Notes: a model not told the origin generated them from the letters alone. Counted from the first letter of the stretch, positions 42,102 to 52,013 are shown. The stretch is 64,000 bases of DNA from Gaiellasilicea sp963784895 (GCA_963784895.1 CAWATM010000016.1:124001-188000); one strand, 5' to 3'. Program-made: numbers and translations.

Positions 42102-42694
42102 AGCAGCTGACCGCACGCGGCGAGCGGACGCGGCAGAAGCTGCTCGAGTCGGCCGAGCGGATCTTCGCCGAGCTGGGGTATCACGACGCCTCGATCGTGA
42201 AGATCACCGAGGCGGCGGGGGTCGGCCAGGGCACGTTCTACCTCTACTTCACCGGCAAGAAGGAGGTCTTCGCCGAGGTCGTGCTCGACCTGAACGTGCG
42301 CGTCCGGCACGCGATGACCGATGCCGCCGAGAAGGGCACGACGAGGGCGGAGCGCGAGCTGCTCGGCTTCGGCGCGTTCTTCCGCTTCACCGCCGAGCAC
42401 CCCGCGCTCTACCGGATCGTCCGGCAGGCCGAGTTCGTCTCGCCCGAGACGCTCGTGCTCCACTACGACCGGCTGATGCGCCCCTACGCGGCCGGGCTCG
42501 AGCAGGCGATGGAGGCGGGCGAGGTCGAGCGCGGCGACGCCGAGGTGCTGGCGTGGAGCTTGATGGGGATCGGCGAGCTCTGCGGGATGCGCTGGATCCT
42601 CTGGAACGGCGAGGAGGGGATGCCCGAGCGGGTGTTCGACGAGCTGGCTCGGATCATCGTGCGCGCGCTCGGGGCGAAGGACCTCGATCCGTGA
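42098..42694 (+). CDS. TetR-family regulator
   Basis: 198 residues. N-terminal helix-turn-helix KLLESAERIFAELGYHDASI then VKITEAAGVGQGTFYLYFTGKKEVF; the rest is a ligand-binding helical domain. GTG 42098 overlaps the acyl-CoA synthetase. Being inside the operon it probably autoregulates, with an acyl-CoA as a plausible effector (inference). Confidence 0.9.
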   Translation: MKQLTARGERTRQKLLESAERIFAELGYHDASIVKITEAAGVGQGTFYLYFTGKKEVFAEVVLDLNVRVRHAMTDAAEKGTTRAERELLGFGAFFRFTAEHPALYRIVRQAEFVSPETLVLHYDRLMRPYAAGLEQAMEAGEVERGDAEVLAWSLMGIGELCGMRWILWNGEEGMPERVFDELARIIVRALGAKDLDP

Positions 42695-43680
42695 TCGGGG
42701 TCGCGGCGACCGCCGCATACCTGCCGGAGCGCTGGATGTCGGCGGCCGAGATCGCCGACGCGAGCGGGATCCCGGAGGAGGTGATCGTGAAGAAGTTCGG
42801 CCTCCGCGGGAAGCACATCGCCCGAGGCGACGAGCACGTCAGCGACATGTCCGTCGAGGCGGCCTCGCGGCTCCTCGGCCGGCACGACGTCGACCCGGCG
42901 GAGATCGACGTCGTCATGTACTACGGCTCGCTCTGGAAGGATTACCCCGTCTGGCAGGCGGCGCCGTGGATCGCGCACCGCCTCGGGTGCCACAACGCCT
43001 ACGGGCTCGAGTACGCGAACGTCTCCTGCGGGACGCCGGTCGCGCTCCGGCTCGCCCGCAACTTCCTCCTCGCCGAGCCCGACCTGCGCAACGTGCTGGT
43101 CGTCGCGGCGGCACGCGAGTCGCACCTGCTCGACTACGGGAACGAGCGTTCGCGCTTCATGTTCAACTTCGGCGACGGCGCCGTCGCGGGGCTGCTCACG
43201 CGTGACCGGGGCCACGAGCTGCTCGGCTGCCATGCGCTCACCGACGGCTCCTTCTCGCTCCAGGTGAAGGTGCCCGCGGGCGGCTCCGTGGAGCCCGCCT
43301 CCGTCGAGAGCGTGGCGGGCCGCCGCCATTTCCTCGACGTCGCCGACCCGACGCAGATGAAGGGCGGGCTCGACGAGGTCAGCCTGCCGAACTTCGTTGC
43401 CGCTGCCCGCGGCGCGGTCGAGCGCTCACATGCGAAGCTCGACGACGTGTCGTATCTTTGCGGGATCCACATGAAGCGCTCGATGCACGACGCGATCGTC
43501 GACGCGCTCGGAAGCCCGCGCGCCGCCTACCTCGACGACACCGGCCACATGAGCGGCGTCGACTCGCTGCTCGCGCTCGATCGCGCGGCCGGCGCCGGCG
43601 AGCTCTCGGCCGGCGACCTCGTCCTCCTGCTCGCAGCCGGGACGGGCTACACGTGGGCCGCGTCGGTGATCCGATGGTGA
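42691..43680 (+). CDS. KAS III-like 3-oxoacyl synthase family protein
   Basis: 329 residues, thiolase fold. Catalytic Cys113 in YANVSCGTPVALRLA and His260 in LCGIHMKRSMHDAIV are present. At the position of the catalytic Asn of KAS III (usually G-N-T) the sequence is DDTGHMSGVDS, a His (286). So chemistry may be condensing with a changed triad, HMG-CoA-synthase-like, or acyl transfer. GTG 42691 in GTGA overlap with TetR. Its partners are the acyl-CoA synthetase and MaoC dehydratase. Confidence 0.8.
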   Translation: MIGVAATAAYLPERWMSAAEIADASGIPEEVIVKKFGLRGKHIARGDEHVSDMSVEAASRLLGRHDVDPAEIDVVMYYGSLWKDYPVWQAAPWIAHRLGCHNAYGLEYANVSCGTPVALRLARNFLLAEPDLRNVLVVAAARESHLLDYGNERSRFMFNFGDGAVAGLLTRDRGHELLGCHALTDGSFSLQVKVPAGGSVEPASVESVAGRRHFLDVADPTQMKGGLDEVSLPNFVAAARGAVERSHAKLDDVSYLCGIHMKRSMHDAIVDALGSPRAAYLDDTGHMSGVDSLLALDRAAGAGELSAGDLVLLLAAGTGYTWAASVIRW

Positions 43681-44111
43681 TCGAAGATCTCGTCGGGCAG
43701 GAGCTCCTCTCCGAGTGGCGGACGATCGAGCAGACTCGGATCGACGAGTTCGCCCGCGCGACCGACGACGCGCAGTGGATCCACGTCGACCCCGACGCGG
43801 CGGCGGCGGGGCCGTTCGGGACGACGATCGCGCACGGCTTCCTGACCCTGTCCCTCGTCGTGCCGATGTTCGCGGAGGCGCTGCCGCCGCTCGACGGCTA
43901 CGGGATGACGCTCAACTACGGCCTCAACCGGGTTCGCTTCACCTCACCGGTGCCGTCGGGCGCACGCATTCGCGGCCGCTTCAAGGTCGAGGACGTCGAG
44001 GACGTCGCTCTCGGGAAGCAGGCGCGCGTCGCGGCGACCATCGAGCTCGAAGGGCAGGAGAAGCCTGCGTGCGTCGCGGAGGCGCTCTTCCGCTTCCTCA
44101 ACCAAGCGTGA
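43674..44111 (+). CDS. MaoC-like (R)-hydratase/dehydratase
   Basis: 145 residues, single hot-dog domain. The hydratase-2 motif is seen as ATDDAQWIHVDPDAAAAGPF, GTTIAHGFLTLSLVVPM, with the catalytic Asp and His; NYGLNRVRFTSPVPSGARI follows. Hydrates enoyl-CoA or dehydrates 3-hydroxyacyl thioesters. ATG 43674 or GTG 43677. Last gene of the operon; it ends 14 bp into the convergent hydrolase. Confidence 0.9.
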   Translation: MVIEDLVGQELLSEWRTIEQTRIDEFARATDDAQWIHVDPDAAAAGPFGTTIAHGFLTLSLVVPMFAEALPPLDGYGMTLNYGLNRVRFTSPVPSGARIRGRFKVEDVEDVALGKQARVAATIELEGQEKPACVAEALFRFLNQA

Positions 44112-44808
44112 GCCGCTCGCCCTGCTGCAACACGCGGTAGGGCTGGCCGAGGCGCTCGCACTCCGCGACGAAGGCATCCGGCGTCGCCGTGTTGAACTCG
44201 AACATGTCGTAGTGGCACGGGATCGCGAGCGCCGCCTCGACCAGGTCGGCAAGCCGTGCCGCTTCGGGCCCGTCGAGGTTGTCGAGCTTGCCGTTGATCG
44301 GAACAAAGGCGACGTCGACGGAGCGGACACCGGGGTCGAGCCAGGTCGTGTCGCCGGAGTGGTAGAGCCCGAGGCTGCCCGCCTCGATCACATAGCCGAC
44401 GCAATGCTCGCCGGGATGCTCCGCCGGGACCGCCTGGACGCGGAAGCCGGCGACCTCGACGGTCTCACCTTCGGCGATGGGCGTCACTTCGCCGCCGCTG
44501 CGCTCCCGCGCGAGCTCGACGATCCGCGCCGGCGCCAGGACCGGAGCGCCGATAGCGCGCAGCGTCTCGGCGTCGAGGTGGTCGGTGTGGCCGTGCGTGG
44601 AGAGCACGACGTCGACGAACACAAGCTGCTCGGGCGCAACGACACGCGGGTGCATCCTGACGTGCGGCGTCTCGGTGCCCTCGTACTTCGCGGTCAGCGA
44701 GTCGGAGAGATAGGGGTCGACGAGCAGGTGCCGGCCCTCATGACCGACGAGGAAGCCGCTCTGCCCGAGCCACCAGACGTGGGTGCCGGCAGTGGTCGGC
44801 GCGATCAC
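44098..44808 (-). CDS. Metal-dependent hydrolase, UPF0173/MBL fold
   Basis: 236 residues. Metallo-beta-lactamase fold with LSTHGHTDHLDAETL (HxHxDH), EHPGEHCVGYVIEAG, LYHSGDTTWLD (Asp ligand) and the last His in PCHYDMFEFN. UPF0173 enzymes are related to L-ascorbate-6-phosphate lactonase; substrate here unknown. GTG 44808 overlaps the MetE-like stop. Confidence 0.87.
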   Translation of the reverse strand: MIAPTTAGTHVWWLGQSGFLVGHEGRHLLVDPYLSDSLTAKYEGTETPHVRMHPRVVAPEQLVFVDVVLSTHGHTDHLDAETLRAIGAPVLAPARIVELARERSGGEVTPIAEGETVEVAGFRVQAVPAEHPGEHCVGYVIEAGSLGLYHSGDTTWLDPGVRSVDVAFVPINGKLDNLDGPEAARLADLVEAALAIPCHYDMFEFNTATPDAFVAECERLGQPYRVLQQGERLTLG

Positions 44809-45809
44809 AGCTCGTCGCGGACGATCCGGACGCCCGCGACCAGGTTCGCGAGCTTCCGCTTCGCGGCCCAGCGCGCCGTCTGGCTGAGGCCGCAGTCGGT
44901 CGAGAAGGCGAGCCGCTGCGGCGGTGCCAGCTGGGCGAACCGGCGCACGCGCGCGGCCACGTCCTCAGGCGTCTCGACGTAGTAGCTCTTGACGTCGATC
45001 ACGCCGACGGCGACGTCCTTCGCCTCGGCGATCGTGCCGACGAGCTCCGCCTCCGCGAGCTCGCGGCTCGCCATCTCGAGGTGGATCTCGTCCACCGCGA
45101 CGCCGAGGAAGGCCGGAAACAGCGGCTCGTACCGGCGCGGCGCGACGGCTCGCCCCTTGTAGTTGCCGAAACAGAGGTGGGTCGAGAGCCGTGCGCGGCC
45201 GGCGACCGCCGCGACGGTGCGGTTGAAGAGGTCGACGAGCCGCTCCGGATCCTCGCGGTGCGCGTAGCAGCTCATCGAGGGCTCGTCGATCGCGATCTCG
45301 GCGCAGCCTGCGCCGGCGAGGGCGACGAGCTCGGACTGCACGATCGGCAGCAGCGCCTCGGCGTGCGCCCAGCGGTCGCCCTCGAGCCGGCCGGCGAGCG
45401 TGTACGGCCCCGGCACCGCAACCTTCAGGGTCGGTCCGGGCGGTGCGACCCGGCGCAGGCGCTCGAACTCCTCGACCGTGCCGAGCCCCCGTGGTGCTGC
45501 CAGCTCCGCGACGACACGGTGCTTCGCCCGCTGGTCGTGCGCGGGAGGCCCGAAGCGGCGCGTCGGCTCGCCTCGCTCGATCCCCTCGAGGTGGCCGTAG
45601 AAGCCGAGGTTGAAGTCGAGCCGCGTCTGCTCGCCATCCGAGATCGCGTCAAGCCCGGCCGCGACCTGGTCGTGCACCGCGGCGATGACGGCGTCCTCCT
45701 GCAACTCGGCGACGTCGTCGGGACCGAAGTTGGCGAGGTTCTCGGCGGCGTGCTCGAGCCAGCCCGGGAGGGGATAGCTGCCGATCACGGTCGTGCGCAG
45801 CTGAGTCAT
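44805..45809 (-). CDS. Core MetE-like cobalamin-independent methyltransferase
   Basis: 334 residues: only the C-terminal catalytic barrel of methionine synthase MetE, without the N-terminal barrel. Zn ligands are His-x-Cys in STHLCFGNYKG, Glu in DEIHLEMASREL and Cys in FSTDCGLSQT. It begins TTVIGSYPLPGWLEHA as core-MetE proteins do. Methyl donor in core MetE is not methyl-tetrahydrofolate polyglutamate in archaea, so the donor here is open. ATG 45809; divergent from deoC with 17 bp between. Confidence 0.85.
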   Translation of the reverse strand: MTQLRTTVIGSYPLPGWLEHAAENLANFGPDDVAELQEDAVIAAVHDQVAAGLDAISDGEQTRLDFNLGFYGHLEGIERGEPTRRFGPPAHDQRAKHRVVAELAAPRGLGTVEEFERLRRVAPPGPTLKVAVPGPYTLAGRLEGDRWAHAEALLPIVQSELVALAGAGCAEIAIDEPSMSCYAHREDPERLVDLFNRTVAAVAGRARLSTHLCFGNYKGRAVAPRRYEPLFPAFLGVAVDEIHLEMASRELAEAELVGTIAEAKDVAVGVIDVKSYYVETPEDVAARVRRFAQLAPPQRLAFSTDCGLSQTARWAAKRKLANLVAGVRIVRDEL

Positions 45810-45814
45810 TGGCG

Positions 45815-45820
45815 TATCCT
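45815..45820 (+). promoter_or_regulatory. -10-like element of deoC
   Basis: TATCCT ends 6 nt before GTG 45827. It decides for GTG 45827 over the upstream TTG 45809. Confidence 0.55.
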
Positions 45821-45826
45821 CGCACC

Positions 45827-46537
45827 GTGGTCGGGATCGACACCCTGGAGTACCGCGACGTCGCGAAGACGATCGATCACTCCCTGCTCCGGCCCGAGCT
45901 CGACCTCGCGACCGTGCGTCGGGGAGTCGAGCTGGCCGTCCGCTACGACGTCGCTTCGGCAACCGTACGACCGGCCGACGTCGCGATGGCCGCGGAGCTG
46001 GTGGCGAACTGCGACGTGCTCGTCTCCACGGTCGTCGGCTTCCCGCACGGCAGCCACACGACCGCGACGAAGGCCGCCGAGACGGAGGAGCTGGTCGCAG
46101 CCGGCGCCGACGAGATCGACATGGTGCTGAACATCGGTCGGCTGATCTCCGGCGAGGACGAGTATGTCGAGCGCGACATCCGGGCGGTCGTCGAGGCGGC
46201 GCAGGGACGGCTCGTCAAGGTGATCTTCGAGAACGCCTACCTCGACGACGGGCAGAAGGTCCGAGCCTGCGAGCTGAGCGCCGCCGCGGGCGCCGGGTTC
46301 GTGAAGACGTCGACGGGGTTTGCGGCCTCGGGCGCCACGATCGAGGATCTGGAGCTGATGCGAGCGCACAGCCCGGCTCACATGCAGGTCAAGGCTGCCG
46401 GTGGCGTACGCACGTTGGACGCGCTGCTCGAGGTGATGAACGTCGGCGTGACGCGGATCGGCGCGACCGCGACCGAGACGATCCTCGAGGACTTCAAGAC
46501 GCGGAAGGCCGCACTAGCCGCGGCCGGCGCCGCGTAG
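45827..46537 (+). CDS. deoC: Deoxyribose-phosphate aldolase
   Basis: 236 residues, class I aldolase that splits 2-deoxyribose-5-phosphate into glyceraldehyde-3-phosphate and acetaldehyde. Seen: IDHSLLRPE, VVGFPHGSHTTATKAAE, ADEIDMVLNIG, FVKTSTGFA with the Schiff-base Lys, and MQVKAAGGVRTLD with the second Lys. Alone on the plus strand between minus-strand genes. Confidence 0.95.
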   Translation: MVGIDTLEYRDVAKTIDHSLLRPELDLATVRRGVELAVRYDVASATVRPADVAMAAELVANCDVLVSTVVGFPHGSHTTATKAAETEELVAAGADEIDMVLNIGRLISGEDEYVERDIRAVVEAAQGRLVKVIFENAYLDDGQKVRACELSAAAGAGFVKTSTGFAASGATIEDLELMRAHSPAHMQVKAAGGVRTLDALLEVMNVGVTRIGATATETILEDFKTRKAALAAAGAA

Positions 46538-47311
46538 CGCGGCACCGATCGCGCCGGCCTTCACGCCGAGCTCACCCTGCACGATCTCGACCGGCACCGA
46601 GATGAACACGCGCCGTGCTACCTCCTGGCGGACGGGCTCGAGCAGCTTCTCGCCGGTGGAGCCGACGCCGCCGCCGACGACGACCCGGTCGGGGGCGAGC
46701 AGCGCGATCGCATTCGCAACGCCGACGCCGAGTAATTGGCCCGCGCGCCGCAACCGGCGTGCGCCCAGCGCCTCACGGACGAGCGCCTCGACACAGCCAC
46801 GGTTGCCGCACGTGCAGGGCGGGCCCTTCTCGGCGATCGTCAGGTGACCGATCTCACCCGCGCGTCCTGCCCGGCCTTCGTGGAGTCGGCCGCCGATCGT
46901 GATGCCGCCGCCGACACCGGTGCCGACAGCGACGAAGACGGCCGTGTCGCAGCCGCGGGCCGCGCCGAGCGCCGACTCCGCGAGCGCGAACGCCCGCGCG
47001 TCGTTGATCAGCGCGGCCGGTGCGCCGACTGCCTCGGAGACGCGGGCTACGAGCGGCAGCTTCTCCCAGTCGCCGGGCAGGTTGGGAAGGAACGTGGCGA
47101 CGCCCCGATCGGCGTCGTAGAGGCCCGGCACGCCGAGCCCGACCGTGTCGACCTCACCGGCATCGGCGCCGACCGACGCGAGCCGGTCGACCACAGCCGC
47201 GGGGCCTTGAATTGCGCGCGTCTCGAACCTGCCGTCCGCCACGACCTCGTCGTTCTCGAGCACGACCCACTTGACGTAGGTCGCGCCGAGATCGAGACCG
47301 AGATGCCTCAT
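46514..47311 (-). CDS. ROK-family sugar kinase (glucokinase-like)
   Basis: 265 residues, ATP-dependent hexose kinase type without a DNA-binding domain. Motifs: HLGLDLGATYVKWVVLE (phosphate 1), AVGTGVGGGITIGG, the ROK zinc motif CTCGNRGCVEALV and GEIGHLTI. ATG 47311 overlaps the SDR stop (ATGA), so SDR and kinase are one operon. Confidence 0.9.
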   Translation of the reverse strand: MRHLGLDLGATYVKWVVLENDEVVADGRFETRAIQGPAAVVDRLASVGADAGEVDTVGLGVPGLYDADRGVATFLPNLPGDWEKLPLVARVSEAVGAPAALINDARAFALAESALGAARGCDTAVFVAVGTGVGGGITIGGRLHEGRAGRAGEIGHLTIAEKGPPCTCGNRGCVEALVREALGARRLRRAGQLLGVGVANAIALLAPDRVVVGGGVGSTGEKLLEPVRQEVARRVFISVPVEIVQGELGVKAGAIGAALRGAGRG

Positions 47312-47994
47312 CGGACGGCCCAGCCGCCGTCGACGGTCAGCACCGTGCCGGTGACGAACGGAGCCGTTGCGAGGTAGAGCGCCGCTCCCGCCACGTCCTC
47401 CGGCCGACCGAAGTCTCCCGTGAGCGGGTGGAGCTCGGGGAGCCGCGCCACGATTCCGGGGTCGGACTGGGCCCGGCGGCTCATCGACGTTGCGATCAGT
47501 CCGGGGGCGATCGCATTGACCCGGATCCCGTCCCGGCCGTAGTGGTACGCCATCGCCCGCGTGAGCGTGATGATCCCACCTTTGCTCACCTGGTAGGCGT
47601 GGGTCGCGAAGTCGTCGTCGCCGGCGGTCAGTCCCATCACCGACGACAGGTTGACGATCGCGCCGCCGCCCGCCGCGCGCAGGAGCGGGATCGCGTGCTT
47701 CGAGCAGAGGAAGACACTCGTCAGGTTGGTCGCGAGCACGGCGTTCCAGCCTTCGACCGTGCACTCGTCGACCGGCCCATCGCCCAGCGAGCGGCCGCTG
47801 ATGCCGGCACCGTTGAAGAGGATGTCGAGTCGGGGGAGTTCCGCGAAGAACGCCTCGACCTCGTCGGGCGCCGTCAGGTCCGCCTGCTCGCGGTCGAGCC
47901 CGATCACTTCGGCACCCGCCTCCGCGTACGCCGTTGCGACCGCGCCGCCGATTCCGCCGGCCGATCCGGTTACGACTGCGAGCTTCCCCTCCAC
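47308..47994 (-). CDS. SDR-family NAD(P)-dependent oxidoreductase
   Basis: 228 residues, classical short-chain dehydrogenase. TGSAGGIGGAVA (cofactor loop), NGAGISG (usual NNAG), catalytic Ser in NLSSVMGL, Tyr-x-x-x-Lys in HAYQVSKGG, and the C-terminal VTGTVLTVDGGWAVR. GTG 47994. First gene of SDR-ROK, divergent from a Gfo/Idh/MocA gene: probably a sugar or sugar-alcohol pathway. Confidence 0.93.
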   Translation of the reverse strand: MEGKLAVVTGSAGGIGGAVATAYAEAGAEVIGLDREQADLTAPDEVEAFFAELPRLDILFNGAGISGRSLGDGPVDECTVEGWNAVLATNLTSVFLCSKHAIPLLRAAGGGAIVNLSSVMGLTAGDDDFATHAYQVSKGGIITLTRAMAYHYGRDGIRVNAIAPGLIATSMSRRAQSDPGIVARLPELHPLTGDFGRPEDVAGAALYLATAPFVTGTVLTVDGGWAVR

Positions 47995-48018
47995 TGCGTC
48001 ATCTTCTCTAAGCCGGGA

Positions 48019-48024
48019 TAGAGT
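48019..48024 (+). promoter_or_regulatory. -10-like element of the Gfo/Idh/MocA gene
   Basis: TAGAGT ends 6 nt before GTG 48031. On the other strand TAGAGA lies 10 nt before the SDR start, so the 36-bp gap holds both promoters. Confidence 0.5.
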
Positions 48025-48030
48025 CGGCGC

Positions 48031-49160
<1,130 letters not shown>

Positions 49161-49164
<4 letters not shown>

Positions 49165-50069
49165 AGCTCGGCTTCCTGACCGCGGCGCTGCCGGATCTCT
49201 CGCTCGGCGAGGTCGCTGCGTGGGCGGCGAGTGAAGGCTTCGAGTCGCTCGAGGTCGCGTGCTGGCCCGGCGGCGGGGGGGAGAGGCGGCGCTACGCCGG
49301 CGTCACGCACATCGACGTCGACTCTTTCGACCCAGGCGAGGTGCGCGACATTGTCGCCCGTCACGGGCTCGAGATCTCGTCACTCGCCTACTACCCGAAC
49401 AACCTCCACCCCGACGACGGTCACCGCGAGGAGGCCAACAGCCATCTCCGCAAGGTCGTCGACGCAGCCGCAGCCCTCGGCGTCGAGGTGGTCGGCACGT
49501 TCGTCGGCAACGACAAGGACCGACCCGTGCGCGAGAACCTGGAGCGCTTCGGCCGAATCTGGCCCGACCTCGTCCGCCACGCGGGCGCGCAGGGCGTGAA
49601 GATCGCGATCGAGAACTGCCCGATGATCTTCAGCGAGGACGAGTGGCCGGGAGGCAACAACCTCGCCTGGTCACCCGCGATCTGGGAGCAGATGTTCGAG
49701 GCGATCCCGGATCAGAACTTCGGGCTCAACCTTGATCCCTCGCACCTCGTCTGGCTGATGATCGACGGCGAGCGGGCCGTCTACGACTTCGCCGACCGCA
49801 TCTTCCACGTCCACGCGAAGGACCTCGAGATCCGCCGCGACGGCCTCTATCGGCACGGCACCTTGTCGGCCGGGATGGGCTGGCAGGTGCCGCGGCTGCC
49901 GGGGCTCGGCGAGGTCGACTGGCCGCGGTTCCTGGCGGCGCTCTACGCAGTCGGCTACGACCGCTGGATCTCGATCGAGCACGAGGACCGCCGCTTCGAG
50001 GGGGACGAGGAGCTCGTCAAGCGCGGCTTCCTGCTGGCGCGGAACGTCCTCCGGCCGCTGCTCGTCTGA
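49161..50069 (+). CDS. TIM-barrel sugar phosphate isomerase/epimerase
   Basis: 302 residues, AP-endonuclease-2/xylose-isomerase-like barrel. Metal-site segments: KIAIENCPMIFSEDEWPGG, LNLDPSHLVWLMID, IFHVHAKDLEIR and WISIEHEDRRF. Sits with Gfo/Idh/MocA, SDR and ROK genes, the usual company of inositol or unusual-sugar catabolism. Confidence 0.88.
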
Positions 50070-50074
50070 CCGTC

Positions 50075-50126
50075 GGAGGGATCAGGCGAGAACACGCTCG
50101 CGCAGCCGACGGCTGATCGAGCCTCC
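50075..50126. terminator. Nested inverted repeats between convergent genes
   Basis: A left arm GGAGG-GATCAG-GCGAG (50075-50090) pairs in order with CTCGC (50097-50101), CTGATC (50113-50118) and CCTCC (50122-50126), with 11-nt and 3-nt bulges on the right arm. Lies between the ends of two convergent genes; a bidirectional terminator is possible. Confidence 0.35.
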
Positions 50127-50141
50127 CACCGGCACCAGCGG

Positions 50142-50660
50142 TCATGCGGGACGGGCTGTCTGCTCTCGATATGAGGGCGTGAGCTCGCTCCATCGGGTGC
50201 GCCAGTCAGTGGGCTCTCGTCCCGCGCTATGGGCGGCGAGGTCCTCGAGGTGCGCCTGCCAGCCGGCTCCGTGCGCGGCGAGTTCTTCCACGGGGAGTCC
50301 ACGCTCTTCGACCACGAGCCTCGTCTCGTCGCCCTCGGCCACGAGCACGGCCTCAATGACGGTCTCCTCTTCTCGTCCTGGGGTCATGGTCACGAGCAGG
50401 TGCCGTGGAGGGTCGCACGCGTCAACGCGGCCAGGGCCCTCCCAGCCGCTCGTGAAGGTCGCTCGGAAGGCTCCCCCGAGACGGAGGTCGCCCTCGACCT
50501 CGGCGATCCAGCGAGCTAGGCGCGGCGCCTCGGTGAGTGCCGACCAGAGGTCGTCGATGTCGGTGTCGTAGCAAGCCTCCATGCGGACGACGCCCCTACT
50601 GTCGCTGGATCGTCGCAGCGTTCCCGTGACGCGTGAGTTCGCTCGCGTCTCTTCACTCAT
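50142..50660 (-). CDS. SRPBCC (AHSA1-like) domain protein
   Basis: 172 residues, single domain: RMEACYDTDIDDLWSALTEAP, RLARWIAEVEGDLRLGGAF, AGWQAHLEDLAAH. Paralogous to the SRPBCC part at 25132-26100, but no ankyrin repeats. ATG 50660 overlaps the ArsR stop by 4 bp, again the ArsR-SRPBCC arrangement. Ligand unknown. Confidence 0.87.
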   Translation of the reverse strand: MSEETRANSRVTGTLRRSSDSRGVVRMEACYDTDIDDLWSALTEAPRLARWIAEVEGDLRLGGAFRATFTSGWEGPGRVDACDPPRHLLVTMTPGREEETVIEAVLVAEGDETRLVVEERGLPVEELAAHGAGWQAHLEDLAAHSAGREPTDWRTRWSELTPSYREQTARPA

Positions 50661-50977
50661 GTCGCGCTCCTCTTCTTTCCTCGGGTGACTTCGGTGTGCA
50701 GGGCGTTCATGCGCGCCTCCCACAGTGATCGGTAATGGCCCAGCCATTCGTCGAGCTCGGCGAGCGGCTCGGCGCGCAGGTTGTACACCCGAAACTGCGC
50801 GTCTTTGCGCACGTCGACGAGGCCCGCATCACGCAGGACTCGCAGGTGTCGCGAGACGCCGGGACGAGCGATCGGCAGCAGTGCCGCCAGCTCACCGACG
50901 GTGGCGGGACCCTCGTTGAGGGCTTCCAGCACGGTTCGCCGGCTTGCGTCCGACAGCGCGTGCAGCACAACGTCCAT
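50657..50977 (-). CDS. ArsR-family repressor (paired with SRPBCC)
   Basis: 106 residues. Winged HTH with PIARPGVSRHLRVLRDAGLV as recognition helix; N-terminus VVLHALSDASRRTVLEAL. No metal Cys pair. WLGHYRSLWEARMNALHTEV matches the other ArsR here. TACATA on the minus strand ends 6 nt before the ATG. Confidence 0.88.
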   Translation of the reverse strand: MDVVLHALSDASRRTVLEALNEGPATVGELAALLPIARPGVSRHLRVLRDAGLVDVRKDAQFRVYNLRAEPLAELDEWLGHYRSLWEARMNALHTEVTRGKKRSAT

Positions 50978-50983
50978 GGGCTA

Positions 50984-51008
50984 TATGTACCAGAATGGGT
51001 ACGTACCC
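50984..51008 (-). promoter_or_regulatory. arsR promoter with GGTAC/GTACC operator
   Basis: TACATA (50989-50984) is a leaderless -10. Overlapping it are GTACC (50987-50991), GGTAC (50998-51002) and GTACCC (51003-51008), including the 12-bp palindrome GGGTACGTACCC (50997-51008). This is a fitting site for the ArsR dimer. Confidence 0.55.
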
Positions 51009-51248
51009 GTCAAGCTATGTAGCGACCGTGGCGACGGGAACTCGGCAGCTCGGTTCGCGATGCGCGATCAGGGGGCCGAACGCTGGCGACGCCGATGTCC
51101 TGGGAGTGGCGGCTCAGTGATCCGCTGCCCGTGGGTGCGGGGACGTCAGATGAATATTGAGAGTGCCGTCCGAATCGCGAATGGGGCCCCAACGTTCGGC
51201 TTTACCTAACCTGAGTCGGCTGGAAATCACCCACAGAGAGAACGTGCG

Positions 51249-51647
51249 ATGAAACCACGCAGCCCAGATACGACCCGAAAGGCACCCGTGCCATCCGAAA
51301 GCCACGCCGACATCGAGGATTGGATCCGACGCGTGATGCCGGATCTGCATCCCATCGTCAAGCGGCTGGACGAAGTGATTTGCGACACAATCTCCGGGCT
51401 TCAGTACGCCGTCAAATGGAAGAAGGCGTACTACGGGTTGCCAGAACGCGGGTGGATCATCGAGATGGTCGCATACGACGTCTCCGTCAACGTCGTCTTC
51501 TTCGGCGGCGCGGAATTCGCCCCTCCGCCGCCGCTTGGAACCACCGAACGGACACGCTACGTCAAGCTGAAAACCCTGCAGGAGGCGCAGGGACCAGAGA
51601 TGCACGAGTGGATCGAGCAAGCTGGACGCGTGCCTGGTTGGAAATGA
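51249..51647 (+). CDS. DUF1801-domain protein
   Basis: 132 residues. YdhG/DUF1801-like: IVKRLDEVICDTISGLQYAV, KWKKAYYGLPERGWIIEM, VFFGGAEF and a C-terminal RYVKLKTLQEA. The fold is small and of unknown function. AGAGAG about 6 nt upstream. The preceding 51009-51248 shows nothing convincing. Confidence 0.78.
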   Translation: MKPRSPDTTRKAPVPSESHADIEDWIRRVMPDLHPIVKRLDEVICDTISGLQYAVKWKKAYYGLPERGWIIEMVAYDVSVNVVFFGGAEFAPPPPLGTTERTRYVKLKTLQEAQGPEMHEWIEQAGRVPGWK

Positions 51648-51987
51648 GGGTTTACGACCGCGTCGACGTGCCGGCGTCGGACGAATCGTGTTCGCGGCGG
51701 AGGAATGTCCACAGCGGCGGCAGTGAATTGGTCGGAGTCGGATTGGCGGTACCGCGTCAGCTGGGCCTGGTAGTCGAAGGGCCGTTGGGTGGTCCGCTTG
51801 AAGCGGTCGCAGAGGCGCTCCACCTTGCCTTCTTCGTCAGTCACCCGCCGCGCGGGGAAGCATCCATCCGCACGAGTGGCGGCCCGATCTCTCGCTCTGC
51901 CGAACCCTCATCGACCTTCGCGCACTCACGCTTGAGGAGGCACTTGCGATGATCAGTCACCGAGACGAAGACGGCTGATCACCACGC

Positions 51988-52013
51988 TCAGGGGACAGTC
52001 GCTAACGCTGGCC
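51988..52013 (+). repeat. Dispersed repeat copy A
   Basis: TCAGGGGACAGTC followed by GCTAACGCTGGC. Degenerate copy of the element seen at 54090, 57032 and 58335. Confidence 0.45.

Noticed and set aside
45809..45826. TTG 45809 as the deoC start
   Set aside because: It would overlap the start codon of the divergent MetE-like gene; GTG 45827 lies 6 nt after TATCCT.
51557..51844. Minus-strand 95-codon frame over the end of the DUF1801 gene
   Set aside because: No recognised motif, overlaps a better supported gene for 91 bp and has no ribosome-binding site.
51862..51978. Fragment of a lost gene
   Set aside because: Reads as protein for about 38 codons but has no start, homologue or conserved motif; kept only as a remark on the gene-free stretch.
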